Source: Halovenus marina
GTDB lineage: Archaea > Halobacteriota > Halobacteria > Halobacteriales > Haloarculaceae
Length of the DNA: 64,000 nucleotides
Assembly (NCBI RefSeq): GCF_051414115.1
Contig: NZ_JBLKNZ010000001.1
Span: forward strand, 2,604,001-2,668,000
Direction: 5' to 3'
The notes under the pieces are model-generated. The model did not search any database, was not told the origin of the DNA, and worked only from the letters and a program-made list of their open reading frames with translations. Each line of letters begins with the position of its first letter. Position 1 is the first letter of the stretch. This document shows positions 17,423 to 26,487 of the stretch, piece after piece. The position numbers and the translations under genes were made by a program.

Positions 17423-19295
17423 CGAACTCGGTCCGGTCGATAAGGGGCTGTACGCGCTGTTTGCCAGGAACGCAGACAGTACGGACCACGACAGAGAGCG
17501 ACGGCTGTATCGCGAGGCGAGCCTTGAGACGAACTTCGACGTGTTCATCGCCCGCGTGTACGGGATTGCGTGGCTGTGTGCAGTCGGCGCGGGACTGCTC
17601 ACCTTCGTGAGCGTCGTCGTGTTCTCGACGACAGCCGCAAGACTGCTTGGCGATGTACTCAAGAATGGACTTCCCGTTCTCAACCAGGTCACGCTGCCAG
17701 CGATTCCGCGACTGTACGTAGCGGTTGGTCTCGCAACGATGACAGGCGTGGCCGTGCGGTGGACGCTGCTCCGTGGAAGTCGGGTGTATCTGGGACAAGT
17801 GGCGTCGGCGCGACGGGAGAACATCGAGCGGACCCTCCCCGGCGCAGTCCGATACCTGCGGGTGCTTGCATCGGGGAGCAACGACCAGCGCGAGATGCTC
17901 GAACGGGTGGCCCGACAGGACGCATACGGTGCGACCGCCGAATCGTTCCGAGCGGCACTGAACAAGGCATCGCTGACCGGCAGTCTCGACGAGGGGCTGG
18001 AGATGGTCGCACGCGAAACACCATCGCGTGATCTGCTCTCACCGTTTCTGCTCAAGTTCCGCGAGCACGCAGCACAGGGGCGCGATTCACTCGAAAGCTA
18101 TCTCCGGATGGAGGGACGACTGCTCTCGCACAGACAGAAGCGAGTCCACCAGCGAGCAGGCGGCTATCTCGAACTCGTCGCGGAGTTGTTCGTCGTGTTA
18201 CTCGTCTTTCCGGCGCTCGGCGTTCTCATTCTGACCGTCGCGAGCGTGCTCTCACCAGCCCTCTCCGAAGAGATAGCGACGCCGCTGGGAGCGGTCACGC
18301 ACAGGGAACTGCTCGTATACGCGAGCGTGGCCTTCGTCCTGTTCGTCGGGGCGGGCGCAGCGTGGGCAGTCGCCGCGATCCGTCCGACTGACCACGCGAC
18401 ACCAAGCTATCGGCGTCCAGCGGGAGTTCAATCAGTCCTTGCAACCGCACGAACGAACCCGGCAAGCGCTGCTGTCGCGTTTGCCCCGACGACAGTCGCT
18501 ACGGGCGTGGGACTGTGGCTGCTCGGCTACGGGCCAGTGAACGTCGTCCTGTTGACCTACGCAGTGTATGGGATCCCAGTCGGCCTCGTTGCAGTCCGAC
18601 GAAAGCGACGCGACGACGCGAAAGACCGCGAGATCAGGGACTTCGTGCACGCAGTTTCCGGGCACGTGAGTCTGGGGCGGCCGTTTCCCGAGGCCGTGTC
18701 CCGGGTCGCAGACGACGTTGATCTGGGACCGCTCCAGTCAGACGTCGACGCGCTCGCCTTCAATCTCACGCTGACGGGAAGCGCAGAACCAGACGAGGAC
18801 GTTCAGGCCGCAGCACTGGACAGATTCGTCGACCGGGTCGGAACGCCGCTTGCCTCCCAGACCGTCGGGCTAGTCGTCGGTGCAATCGAGGCAGGAAGCG
18901 ACACCGAACACGTATTCGAGACACTCGAAACAGAGATCGGACGGCTCTATCACGAGCGCAAGGCACTTCGCTCGCGGCTGCTCGTCTACGTCGCGGTCGG
19001 GTGGACGACCGGGTTGCTCGTCGTCGGCATCGTCGTCGCGGTGAACGCGACCGTCCTGGATGGTTTCGCACAACTCTCGACCGTGTCTGATGCCTCGACT
19101 GGCATCGCGCTGGACCCAGGTGCAGTCGACCCGGCGCGCGACCGCGAGCGGTTCTATCTGGTGACACAGGCGACCGTGATCGCCTGTGGCTGGTTCGCTG
19201 GCATGGCCAGTCGCGGTAGATACGAGGCGCTGTTGCACTCCGGTCTGCTCGTCGTCGTGACCTACGTCGTGTTCACCGGGTTGGGGGTGGCATGA
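17403..19295 (+). CDS. Type IV pilus membrane platform protein (PilC/TadC/ArlJ type)
   Basis: 630 residues with two T2SSF-like halves, each a cytoplasmic four-helix bundle followed by membrane helices. Examples are LPGAVRYLRVLASGSNDQREML in the first half and REIRDFVHAVSGHVSLGRPFPEAVSRVADD in the second. About eight to nine membrane segments are visible. It anchors the assembly ATPase. The start at 17403 lies inside the ATPase gene by 20 nt, a tight coupling, and its stop overlaps the next start by 4 nt. Confidence 0.9.
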   Translation: MSTATGDELGPVDKGLYALFARNADSTDHDRERRLYREASLETNFDVFIARVYGIAWLCAVGAGLLTFVSVVVFSTTAARLLGDVLKNGLPVLNQVTLPAIPRLYVAVGLATMTGVAVRWTLLRGSRVYLGQVASARRENIERTLPGAVRYLRVLASGSNDQREMLERVARQDAYGATAESFRAALNKASLTGSLDEGLEMVARETPSRDLLSPFLLKFREHAAQGRDSLESYLRMEGRLLSHRQKRVHQRAGGYLELVAELFVVLLVFPALGVLILTVASVLSPALSEEIATPLGAVTHRELLVYASVAFVLFVGAGAAWAVAAIRPTDHATPSYRRPAGVQSVLATARTNPASAAVAFAPTTVATGVGLWLLGYGPVNVVLLTYAVYGIPVGLVAVRRKRRDDAKDREIRDFVHAVSGHVSLGRPFPEAVSRVADDVDLGPLQSDVDALAFNLTLTGSAEPDEDVQAAALDRFVDRVGTPLASQTVGLVVGAIEAGSDTEHVFETLETEIGRLYHERKALRSRLLVYVAVGWTTGLLVVGIVVAVNATVLDGFAQLSTVSDASTGIALDPGAVDPARDRERFYLVTQATVIACGWFAGMASRGRYEALLHSGLLVVVTYVVFTGLGVA

Positions 19296-20005
19296 TGCGC
19301 GCGCAGTCACACGTGGTCGGCGTCGCGCTCATGGCCGGACTCGCTGTCATCGCGCTCGGCACGTTGACGGTCGGCGTCGGCACCGTCGTCGACTCACAGG
19401 CGTCGCACGCAGACGCGAATCGAGTCGCGGACGGAATGACCGAGACACTGCAGGGCGTCGAGCAGACGGGCGTTCACAGTCAACAGATCACGTTTTCTGA
19501 AGGGCATCTCGGGACGACAGAGCGGACCCTCCGCGTGATTCAGGACGGAACAGTCATCGAGAAGATACAGGTGGATGCGCTCATCTACGAGACGGGCGAC
19601 CGGCGCGTCGCAGCACTCGCAGGTGCGGTCATCCGCGGACAGGACGCACAGGCCTGGACAGTCGCAGAACCGCCGATCACGAGTTCAGAGCGAACCGAGG
19701 TACTCGTCATCGGCGCGCCGATTCTCGATGCAGAAGACGTGAGCGTCTCCGGCGAGAGCGGTGTCAGCACGACACTCCGGACGAACGTGACCCACACCGA
19801 ACGGGAACTCGGAAGAGGCGAGTTCGCTGTCGCTATCGAGACGAAAACCCCGGAACCGTTCGAGCGGTACTTCGAGGACCAGGGTGCGACGACCACGCGG
19901 CGAACATTTGCCGGAGATGAGTTCGAGAGCGTCGTTGCGACGTATCCTGGCACGCGGGACGGGTATCTGGTTCGGCACAATCTCGGGCTGGAGGTCGGAT
20001 CATGA
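19292..20005 (+). CDS. Pilin-like protein 1 of the pilus operon
   Basis: 237 residues. The N-terminus RAQSHVVGVALMAGLAVIALG fits an archaeal class III (prepilin) signal: basic residue, R-A before the cleavage point, then Q-S-H-V-V and an uninterrupted hydrophobic helix. The remainder is a Thr/Glu-rich extracellular beta domain. It overlaps the platform gene by 4 nt (two Met codons, 19292 or 19295). It is probably a major or minor pilin or pseudopilin. Confidence 0.75.
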   Translation: MMRAQSHVVGVALMAGLAVIALGTLTVGVGTVVDSQASHADANRVADGMTETLQGVEQTGVHSQQITFSEGHLGTTERTLRVIQDGTVIEKIQVDALIYETGDRRVAALAGAVIRGQDAQAWTVAEPPITSSERTEVLVIGAPILDAEDVSVSGESGVSTTLRTNVTHTERELGRGEFAVAIETKTPEPFERYFEDQGATTTRRTFAGDEFESVVATYPGTRDGYLVRHNLGLEVGS

Positions 20006-20496
20006 CCGGAAGCCGAGCCGTGAACGACCGGTCGAGAGCACCACTGCGAGAGGACGACCGCGCCGTCAGCCCGGTCGTCGAGAAGTTGCTCGTGGCTGGA
20101 ATTGTGGTGCTGTACGTCGGCGGGATGGGAACGCTCCTGTTCGGTGGCGTCCTCCCCAGTTACGAGGCGGAGACGAGTGCGGAGATGAGCGAGCGAGTGC
20201 TGGCCACGGCCACGGCAGGGATAGAAGACGCTGTGCCAGCGACAGATGGCTACGTCGAGAGCCAAACGACCGTCGACCTTCCGGCAACCATCGGGGACAG
20301 CAGCTACACCATTCTCGTCTCGGGACAGTCTATCGAACTCGTCCATCCAGACCGGGGGATCGGTGTCGAGACGCGACTCGCTGTTCCGTCCGACATCACG
20401 GTACAGGAGAGTCGATGGGAGAGCGGTGGCGACCTCGTCGTCGAGATACGCGGATCGAGCGGCGACCGACGGCTCACGGTGCGTGAGAACAGATGA
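20002..20496 (+). CDS. Pilin-like protein 2 (canonical haloarchaeal RAVSPV signal)
   Basis: 164 residues. After a 26-residue charged leader comes RAVSPVVEKLLVAGIVVLYVGG, the best match in the operon to the archaeal pilin N-terminal domain; PibD would cut between A and V. The C-terminal domain is beta-rich with repeated short strands. A 4-nt overlap with the preceding gene indicates coupling. Role: pilus subunit (inference from motif and context). Confidence 0.78.
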   Translation: MTGSRAVNDRSRAPLREDDRAVSPVVEKLLVAGIVVLYVGGMGTLLFGGVLPSYEAETSAEMSERVLATATAGIEDAVPATDGYVESQTTVDLPATIGDSSYTILVSGQSIELVHPDRGIGVETRLAVPSDITVQESRWESGGDLVVEIRGSSGDRRLTVRENR

Positions 20497-21164
20497 GAGG
20501 GCAAGTCGAACTCCCGGCTGTCGGCATCGCACTACTCCTGCTGACGGTGACGGTCGTGCTGGGTGTGGCCATCGCAGACAACGCCTTCACCTCGGCCGAA
20601 CGGTCGGCTGTCGAGCGCCAGACCGCTATGGGGTTGTCCGACCAGTTGGTCGGTGAGCAGTCGCCGCTGACCAATCGGCAAAACGTCATCAACGCCACTG
20701 AACTGTCGGATCTCGACGGAGAGACGCTCCGAAACCGGTACGGAGTTCCGGACGGGGCAGACGCGGAGATACAGCTCGGCGGTGAGCCAGTCGCAGTCGC
20801 TGGCGATCCAGAGAGAGGCACAACGATAGAGCGAATCGTGCTCGTCGAGCGGGGACAGACCCGCACGATCGATGCACCGTTGACTGCGAACACGCGGATA
20901 ACGCTCCCGCGGCGGACGGCGAACGCGACAGTTTCGATAGCGCCGAAAAACGGGACGACTATCCGCACGGTCACAGTCAACGAGCGAGTCGTTCTCGCCA
21001 AACGTAGCGGACTCGACGGAGCGTATCAGCTGACAGTCTCTCCGTATCAGACTGCGACGTTCGCGTTCGAGTCGATCGATGCATCGCCAGCGGGAAGCAC
21101 CACCATCGAGTACTACCCACGAGAAACCCAGAAGGCAACGCTTTCGGTGACAGTCGATGAGTAG
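20493..21164 (+). CDS. Pilin-like protein 3
   Basis: 223 residues. A very short leader (MRG) precedes QVELPAVGIALLLLTVTVVL, giving an R-G/Q prepilin-type site with a glutamate five residues before the end of the motif, close to the conserved E5 of pilins. The C-terminal part is a beta domain with several Asn-x-Ser/Thr sites (potential N-glycosylation). It overlaps its neighbours by 4 and 8 nt. Confidence 0.72.
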   Translation: MRGQVELPAVGIALLLLTVTVVLGVAIADNAFTSAERSAVERQTAMGLSDQLVGEQSPLTNRQNVINATELSDLDGETLRNRYGVPDGADAEIQLGGEPVAVAGDPERGTTIERIVLVERGQTRTIDAPLTANTRITLPRRTANATVSIAPKNGTTIRTVTVNERVVLAKRSGLDGAYQLTVSPYQTATFAFESIDASPAGSTTIEYYPRETQKATLSVTVDE

Positions 21165-21567
21165 AGGACAGGCGTCGATAACGGCGGTCGAGGCAGCACT
21201 TGGTGTGTTGCTCGTGACGAGTGTGACACTTGCATTTGGGCTCGGTGTCCCGAGTTCCGACGACCGGCGCGCACAGGCCCAACTCGACACCTACGCGTCG
21301 GATGCGGCGACGCTGCTGTCAGAGGAGTCGCCGAGACACGGCGACCAGACGCGGCTCACGGAAGTGACCAGTTCTGCCGAGTCTTTCAAGCGACAGCGCG
21401 GGGAACTCGAACGGCGTGTCGACAGGATACTACCGGAGAACGTGCTGTTTCGCGTCGAGACGCCACACGGAACCGTCGGACAGCCACTTCCGGGAGGAGT
21501 TCCGACTGGCGAGGCAACAGTGTTGACTGCAAACGGCGCACTCACGTTGCGAGTGTGGTACGCGTGA
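21157..21567 (+). CDS. Pilin-like protein 4
   Basis: 136 residues. The leader MSRG precedes QASITAVEAALGVLLVTSVT, again an R-G/Q site followed by a long hydrophobic helix with Glu inside it. The rest is a small, charged domain. It overlaps gene 3 by 8 nt and the next start (GTG 21564) by 4 nt. No known family that I can name with certainty. Confidence 0.7.
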   Translation: MSRGQASITAVEAALGVLLVTSVTLAFGLGVPSSDDRRAQAQLDTYASDAATLLSEESPRHGDQTRLTEVTSSAESFKRQRGELERRVDRILPENVLFRVETPHGTVGQPLPGGVPTGEATVLTANGALTLRVWYA

Positions 21568-22100
21568 CTGGGGATCGCTCACGAGCGGGCGAGCGAGCGC
21601 AGGTGGTGTTGCTCGCAGCCGCACTGCTCGCGATGGCGCTGGTGCCGCTGGTGTTTGCCTACCTGCAACTTGGCTATCACGACGACATCGTCTCGGGGGA
21701 TACACAGCCCACCGCGAACGGAGAGCGAACACTCGAACGTGGCGTCCACGACGCCGTCGCAACCGTCGACGGCAAGTTTCGCTGGACCGAGCGCGAGCAG
21801 GCGGTAGATGCGGTTCGAGACGAACTGCGGCCAGTGATCACCACAGTCACGACTGCACGGCTCGAGAGCGGAATCACATACGAGATTACGTACAATCAGA
21901 CCCGCGGGCAGCACTGGGCCAGCGACAACTGTCCGCACGGACCGAGTCGGGAGTTTGGCCCCTGTCAGACCACGAAGGGCGTCGTCGTACAGGAACGACA
22001 GGGGCGGACCTACGTACTCGCTGTCGCCCTCGATATCGAGACGACCACGCCAACGCGCGAGGAACTGACTGCAACGGTTATTCGGGTCGAAACAGCGTGA
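21564..22100 (+). CDS. Pilin-like protein 5
   Basis: 178 residues from the GTG at 21564, chosen because it gives the same 4-nt overlap as the rest of the operon; an in-frame GTG at 21555 is the alternative. The leader TGDRSRAGERA precedes QVVLLAAALLAMALVPLVFAYLQLGY, an R-A/Q site with a hydrophobic helix. The extracellular part has two cysteines (in DNCPHG and FGPCQT) that could form a disulfide. It is the last gene of the operon. Confidence 0.7.
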   Translation: MTGDRSRAGERAQVVLLAAALLAMALVPLVFAYLQLGYHDDIVSGDTQPTANGERTLERGVHDAVATVDGKFRWTEREQAVDAVRDELRPVITTVTTARLESGITYEITYNQTRGQHWASDNCPHGPSREFGPCQTTKGVVVQERQGRTYVLAVALDIETTTPTREELTATVIRVETA

Positions 22101-22101
22101 A

Positions 22102-22135
22102 TTAACCTCGCTTCGGAGGAACGGTTAAGTATCGC
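22102..22135 (+). promoter_or_regulatory. Promoter with inverted repeat before the small HTH gene
   Basis: TTAACC (22102-22107) and GGTTAA (22123-22128) form an inverted repeat with a 15-nt spacer. The right arm merges into a TATA-like TTAAGTA about 25 bp before ATG 22154. A regulator bound here would block TBP access; autoregulation by the encoded HTH protein is a reasonable guess. Confidence 0.4.
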
Positions 22136-22153
22136 GCTACTGTTTGCGAAAGC

Positions 22154-22384
22154 ATGGGAGAACGGGGACGCGAGACGGAGTTCGACCTCGAACGGGTCAC
22201 CGCGGTGTTCGAGTCCCGGGAGGATTACGCAGAGCCACTCACCGCAACAGAGATTGCCGCGGAACTGGACTGTTCGCGGCGAACGGCGCTGAACAAGCTC
22301 CACGAACTCGAATCACAGACAGACCTCACGAGCAAGAAAGTCGGCGGGCGAAGTCGCGTCTGGTGGATTCCGGTCCATGTCTGA
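22154..22384 (+). CDS. Small winged-helix regulator
   Basis: 76 residues. EPLTATEIAAELDCSRRTALNKLHELESQ (about 26-54) is a helix-turn-helix with a wing (LTSKKVGGRSRVWWIP) that ends the protein, so it consists of a DNA-binding domain only. It sits 53 bp after the pilus operon on the same strand with its own TATA box. It may control the pilus genes (inference from position). Confidence 0.75.
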   Translation: MGERGRETEFDLERVTAVFESREDYAEPLTATEIAAELDCSRRTALNKLHELESQTDLTSKKVGGRSRVWWIPVHV

Positions 22385-22441
22385 TTCTGCGTGCTAGTGC
22401 GATACGGGCTGGAGCGTATCAGGAGTCAGATGGCGGTCTGG

Positions 22442-22984
22442 TCAACGGGACACGTCGAACCCCCAGGAATCTGCCCGTTCGAGCGCCTCCGTGCGAGCGC
22501 GGTCCTGAACGGCCTCGACCGCTGTTTGGTCGTCGAGAAATGACTCGACAACTTCGGATTGCGACGAATCTGAAGATGCGTCGACACGGCTGTCAGGCGC
22601 AGCCTCGCGGGTCCGTTCGACGAGGGACGGATCACCGGCGAGTTGCTCGGCTGGCAGTCCGGGCGGTACGGTGAACGACTCCGTGTCGTGTAGCTCTGTG
22701 AGGACGTCACCGTCGAGTTCGTACAGTTCGACCCGAAACGGACCGGAGACGGCGATGGCAGAGACGGCATCAGAACCGCTGCTGTCGGAGGCAGTGTGAT
22801 ACGCTGCGACCGGAACCCCCTCCTCGAACGTGAGCACCCCGACACCATCAGCGTCGAGGAGCAGCGCGTCCTGTGGCTGTAGCCGCGCGTATCCGGTCAG
22901 CTCAGCGTCGAGCGCGCTCGACAGTACGGTGCCGGGATCGCTGACGACGCGACTGCGGAGCAGACGGCCGTGCGGAAGTTTCAT
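22442..22984 (-). CDS. Partner protein of the MinD-like ATPase, unknown function
   Basis: 180 residues with no recognised domain. The first ~110 residues are predicted alpha/beta (LQPQDALLLDADGVGVLTFEEGVPVAAYHT), followed by an acidic Ser-rich linker and a helical C-terminus. The ATG overlaps the stop of the minD-like gene by 4 nt, so it is made together with it. An accessory or effector of the ATPase is likely, but nothing more specific can be said. Confidence 0.6.
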   Translation of the reverse strand: MKLPHGRLLRSRVVSDPGTVLSSALDAELTGYARLQPQDALLLDADGVGVLTFEEGVPVAAYHTASDSSGSDAVSAIAVSGPFRVELYELDGDVLTELHDTESFTVPPGLPAEQLAGDPSLVERTREAAPDSRVDASSDSSQSEVVESFLDDQTAVEAVQDRARTEALERADSWGFDVSR

Positions 22985-23748
22985 GACTGGTCTGGAACGA
23001 CGGTGCTGCTGAACCGGTCAGCGACTGCGTCCAGCGGATTCGACTGCACGGTGAGCGCCGACGCGGCCTCGCGGTAGGCATCGGCAGCAGCACACTCGGG
23101 CGCGTGTGCAAGCAGTGGCTCGCTCGCCCGGCGACTCGCCCGAACGCGGTCGCATTCCGGAACCGTGGCGAGTGTCTCCCCCTCGAAGTATCGCTCGGCT
23201 TTCGGCGCAATCGTCTCGATTGCTGTGTCCTCTGCGACGCGATTGAACAGGATACCCGCCACGCCAGTTCCGTAGGTGGTCGCGTACTCCTGTACCTTCA
23301 GCCCGTCCGACAGCGACGGAACGGTCGGTTGCAGAACCACCACAATGCGGTCTGCGAGGACGATTGGAAGCACGGCACTTCGGCTATCGAGGGCCGCCGG
23401 AGAGTCGAGCAGGAGGACGTCAGTTTCCTCCGCAAGCGTCGCCACGACATCGCGGAGTTGCTGCGGATCCGCCTCCCGAAATCCCCCGAGCGACGTCCCA
23501 CAGGGGACGACGTCCATCCCGAACCGGTCGTAGACTGCGTGCTCGACTGCTGCGTTGCCTGCCAGCACGTCGTGCAGCGTCGTTTCGACGGTTCCCAATC
23601 CAGCGTGAAAGAGCAGATTCGCCATCCCCATGTCCGCATCGACGATGGTGACATCGTACTGTTCGGACAGCCCCATCCCCAGCGCCAGCGTGCTCGTCGT
23701 CTTTCCCGTCCCCCCCTTGCCGCTGGCGACGGCAAACACCTCGACCAT
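22981..23748 (-). CDS. MinD/ParA-family ATPase
   Basis: 255 residues from ATG 23748. The deviant Walker A motif KGGTGKTT (about 11-18) and Walker B-like IVDADMGMANL (about 39-49) define the MinD/ParA family. A switch segment VLLLDSPAALDSRS is also present. Haloarchaeal genomes hold several MinD paralogues, with roles in polar positioning of motility and chemotaxis structures; which one this is cannot be read here. The start is supported by a TATA box (CTTTTTAACC) ending about 25 bp upstream, and a longer ORF start is therefore rejected. The absence of an obvious C-terminal amphipathic membrane helix should be checked. Confidence 0.88.
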   Translation of the reverse strand: MVEVFAVASGKGGTGKTTSTLALGMGLSEQYDVTIVDADMGMANLLFHAGLGTVETTLHDVLAGNAAVEHAVYDRFGMDVVPCGTSLGGFREADPQQLRDVVATLAEETDVLLLDSPAALDSRSAVLPIVLADRIVVVLQPTVPSLSDGLKVQEYATTYGTGVAGILFNRVAEDTAIETIAPKAERYFEGETLATVPECDRVRASRRASEPLLAHAPECAAADAYREAASALTVQSNPLDAVADRFSSTVVPDQS

Positions 23749-23871
23749 ATCCTGTCGTCTCGCCCGATCGGTTAAAAAGCCTCGTTGATCGACAGCACCG
23801 AAAAGATCACCGGTGAGACGCACCCGCGACCGTAGCCGACCCGTGCGAGTACGGTGGTGCAGTCGGGTGTC

Positions 23872-24039
23872 TCAGTCCTGAACCCACTTCGCGCAGCGGA
23901 CGTCGAAACTCCCACAGACAGGACAGCGGTGATGCTGTATCTCGAAGGTCGTCTCACAGGCGAGACAGACGTACGGACGTGTCTCCTCCTGCGTCTCCGA
24001 GAAGCCGGATACCGCTTTGGCCCTGTCTATGACACCCAT
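23872..24039 (-). CDS. Zinc-ribbon microprotein
   Basis: 55 residues from ATG 24039 (MGVIDRAKAVSGF). CLAC (25-28) and CPVC (39-42) form a zinc ribbon: YVCLACETTFEIQHHRCPVCG. One further Cys follows. It resembles the widespread haloarchaeal zinc-ribbon small proteins with a short N-terminal helix. Function unknown. It is probably transcribed separately from the minD-like gene, which has its own promoter. Confidence 0.7.
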   Translation of the reverse strand: MGVIDRAKAVSGFSETQEETRPYVCLACETTFEIQHHRCPVCGSFDVRCAKWVQD

Positions 24040-24394
24040 CGCAACCACAGATGAACGAAGGCAACAGATCCCCAAAAAGGGGGCCGATCGTTTACGTCAT
24101 TTTTTCCGCCTTCCGTCGTGCGGTTTTGGGGATCGTGTCCCAGAGTCGGAACGACGCAGTGACCGAACACAGTCCGGTCCAGTTGTGGAGTGGAGTCCAT
24201 CAGTGGTGAGAGCCGTGGACGGCCCCGTTGGAAAATAAATGTATGGATGGTGATATTCAGATAGAGGACTCTGTCGGCCGCGTCTGTTCGGAAGTGAGAA
24301 CGAAAACACGACCAATCAGGAAAGAAAGATGTAGAGCCGAGCGAGGAACAGAATATCGAGCGAGACAGGTATCATATATTATATACATTCGCAG
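24040..24394. other. 355-bp intergenic stretch without a gene
   Basis: No reading frame here has haloarchaeal codon use, and the part beyond about 24220 is AT-rich. It contains the small hairpin CCCCAAAAAGGGG at 24070-24082 and an AT-rich tract TCATATATTATATACATT near 24371-24388 just after the sugar-dehydrogenase stop (which reads on the minus strand). The latter could act as a termination region for that gene. I see no RNA gene. Confidence 0.4.
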
Positions 24395-25726
24395 TCACTC
24401 AGCAGTTAGTCGGACGAGAACGTCGTCGCGTTCGCGGGGGAACGGGGCTTCGGCGCGACCGTCGCGGTTCGAGGTGATCGCGTACAGGTCCCCGCTCGGA
24501 CTCTGGGTGACGTGACGGACGCGGCCGAGTTCGTCTTCGAGAATACGATGGGCAGTAGCGGTGTAGGCGTCGTCGGTCCAGTCGCCATCGAAACGTCGAG
24601 ACTCTCCATCGAGAGACGGGAGTTCGACGTCCGGCGGCGTCAGCGTGACGACGTACACTGATTGACTGATGAGGCCGCCGACGATGTATCGGTTCTGGAA
24701 CGCCGGGACGCTGTCGCCAGTATAGAAGGTCACACCCGTCGGTGCCCACCCGCTCGATGGTCCGGTGTTGACGACGGGTGGGCGAACGTCGTCGTGGTTC
24801 GGGTAGGAGCCATATTCGTCGTCACCCGGCGGACTGCGAACGTCGGGCCAGCCGTAGTTGTCACCCGGGCGGAGCACCTGTATCTCGTCGCGGTTCGAGG
24901 GGCCGTGTTCGGTCACAACCGGCACGCCGTTGGGCAACCAGTCGATTCCCTGTGAATTTCGGTGCCCGTAGGTGAACACGCGAGGGTCGCCGCCAAGGTC
25001 GGGATTGGTCGTCAGCGGGTCGCCGTCCGGCGACACGCGGAGAATTTTGCCCGCCAGCGAGTCGGTGTCCTGTGCCGCGTCGGGTTTGCCAGCATCGCCA
25101 GTGCAGATCCAGAGGTTGTCGTCCGGCCCGAATGCGATCCGGCCCCCGTTGTGTCTGTTGTTCGCAGGGATGTCGTCGACGATGATCTCCTCTGTTTCAG
25201 CTGGATTCGATGCGTCGATATCGTACCGCACGACGCGGTTGCGCTGGTCTCCGTTCGCGGCCGTGTAGTAGACGTAGACGTACTGCTCTGTTGGATGCGC
25301 GGCGATACCGAGCGTCCCCCCTTCGCCGCCCTCGACCCACCACGGCCGCTCGTCGGAACCGGGTTCGAGAGCCCCTGCATCGATGGCATCCTGTGGGCGG
25401 GCCACCTCCGAGACCGACCCGGAGTCGAAGCGAAGCACCGTCCCAGTTCGCTCCGTGAGAAACAGTTCCTCCTCGTCAGTGAACGTAATATCCCAGGGAA
25501 TCTCCAAATTCTCGACGAGCGTCTCGACCCGCAGATCCGCCGTGAGCGGTGAGTCCGTTGGTGGCTCCAAGGAGGGCTCTACGCCGGGGCGTGGATGGTC
25601 GTAGCTGTCCTCCACCCGGTCCTCGTTCGTGACGCCGCTCCCATCGTTGAGACAGCCAGCGATGAACACGGTTCCGGCCGCTCCGAGCAATTGGCGTCTC
25701 GACAGCGAACTCTCGTCAGACTCCAT
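24395..25726 (-). CDS. PQQ-dependent sugar dehydrogenase-like lipoprotein
   Basis: 443 residues. Tat signal (R10-R11, SRRQLLG) and lipobox ending at C25 (FIAGC) place it outside the cell, membrane-anchored. The domain is a six-bladed beta-propeller of the soluble glucose dehydrogenase/Asd/Hhip type: LEIPWDITFTDEEELFLTERTG, GGRIAFGPDDNLWICTGDAG, and SQGIDWLPNGVPVVTEHGP. It would oxidise aldose sugars with PQQ as cofactor. PQQ use and electron acceptor are inferred from the family. It is a single gene. Confidence 0.9.
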   Translation of the reverse strand: MESDESSLSRRQLLGAAGTVFIAGCLNDGSGVTNEDRVEDSYDHPRPGVEPSLEPPTDSPLTADLRVETLVENLEIPWDITFTDEEELFLTERTGTVLRFDSGSVSEVARPQDAIDAGALEPGSDERPWWVEGGEGGTLGIAAHPTEQYVYVYYTAANGDQRNRVVRYDIDASNPAETEEIIVDDIPANNRHNGGRIAFGPDDNLWICTGDAGKPDAAQDTDSLAGKILRVSPDGDPLTTNPDLGGDPRVFTYGHRNSQGIDWLPNGVPVVTEHGPSNRDEIQVLRPGDNYGWPDVRSPPGDDEYGSYPNHDDVRPPVVNTGPSSGWAPTGVTFYTGDSVPAFQNRYIVGGLISQSVYVVTLTPPDVELPSLDGESRRFDGDWTDDAYTATAHRILEDELGRVRHVTQSPSGDLYAITSNRDGRAEAPFPRERDDVLVRLTAE

Positions 25727-25891
25727 ATTTCACCCACAGAACAGTTCCGAGTAAAAGATGTCGGTAGTGCGTGGGAACCCGCGCTTTTTCCTCATCGCGT
25801 ACGCGTGGGGGCACCTACGCCCGGAGCGAGACCATGAAAACGCGCAGGCTGTTCCGATACAGATACAACTGCCGCGGCCCCGAGACGGCGT

Positions 25892-26401
25892 ATGAAACAA
25901 AGCGCCAGCATGGCGCTCCGAAGCGGGGCGTGGCGCGAGCGGTCAGTCGACGCCGTCGTGATACTTGCGACTCTCTCAGTACTCGTCGACGTGGTAACGA
26001 CCACCCACATCCTCTACTCGCCGAACTACTGGGAGGGGAACCTTCTGCTCGCTCGTCTGGCCGACATCGACTCCGCGCTCGCGCTCGCGGTGTTTACCGG
26101 ATACGCGCTCGGCCTGCTCGTTGTCGCCTGGCTCTCGTTGGGGTGGCTCTCGACTGCCGTCGGCAGCACCATCATCACCTCGATGGGACTGAGCGGGCTG
26201 AGCAATCTGGTGCTGTTTGCGACCGGCGCGTCACTCTACGTCCGTCTCGGCCTTCCGCACACGCTGACGATCCATCTACTGCAACCGGCAGGTGGGTTTC
26301 TGGTCGGACTCGTGATTGTACGCGAGCGCGGGTCCGTTCCGTGGCGGGAAGTCGTTGTCGTCGCCGCGCTCGGCCTCACAGTCGTCGGATTCGCAGTCTG
26401 A
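25892..26401 (+). CDS. Four-helix membrane protein of unknown function
   Basis: 169 residues with four to five hydrophobic segments (e.g. AVVILATLSVLVDVVTTTHIL and TGYALGLLVVAWLSLGWL), short loops and a few charged residues at the N-terminus. The arrangement VDVVTTTHIL...NYWEGNLLLARL resembles small haloarchaeal membrane proteins of the DUF5658 kind, but I am not certain of that assignment. It has no operon partner. Confidence 0.55.
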   Translation: MKQSASMALRSGAWRERSVDAVVILATLSVLVDVVTTTHILYSPNYWEGNLLLARLADIDSALALAVFTGYALGLLVVAWLSLGWLSTAVGSTIITSMGLSGLSNLVLFATGASLYVRLGLPHTLTIHLLQPAGGFLVGLVIVRERGSVPWREVVVVAALGLTVVGFAV

Positions 26402-26487
26402 ACGGCAGAGCGGCGCAAGCACAGTTCCGACGGGCGTCGTGGGTTCGCGAACCGATACGCCGATGGTCACGGACTCCGGGCCAGCGG

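Noticed and set aside
24228..24394. A short plus-strand frame in the AT-rich gap
   Set aside because: Lysine/arginine-rich and ending in the antisense of the sugar dehydrogenase; no conserved pattern.
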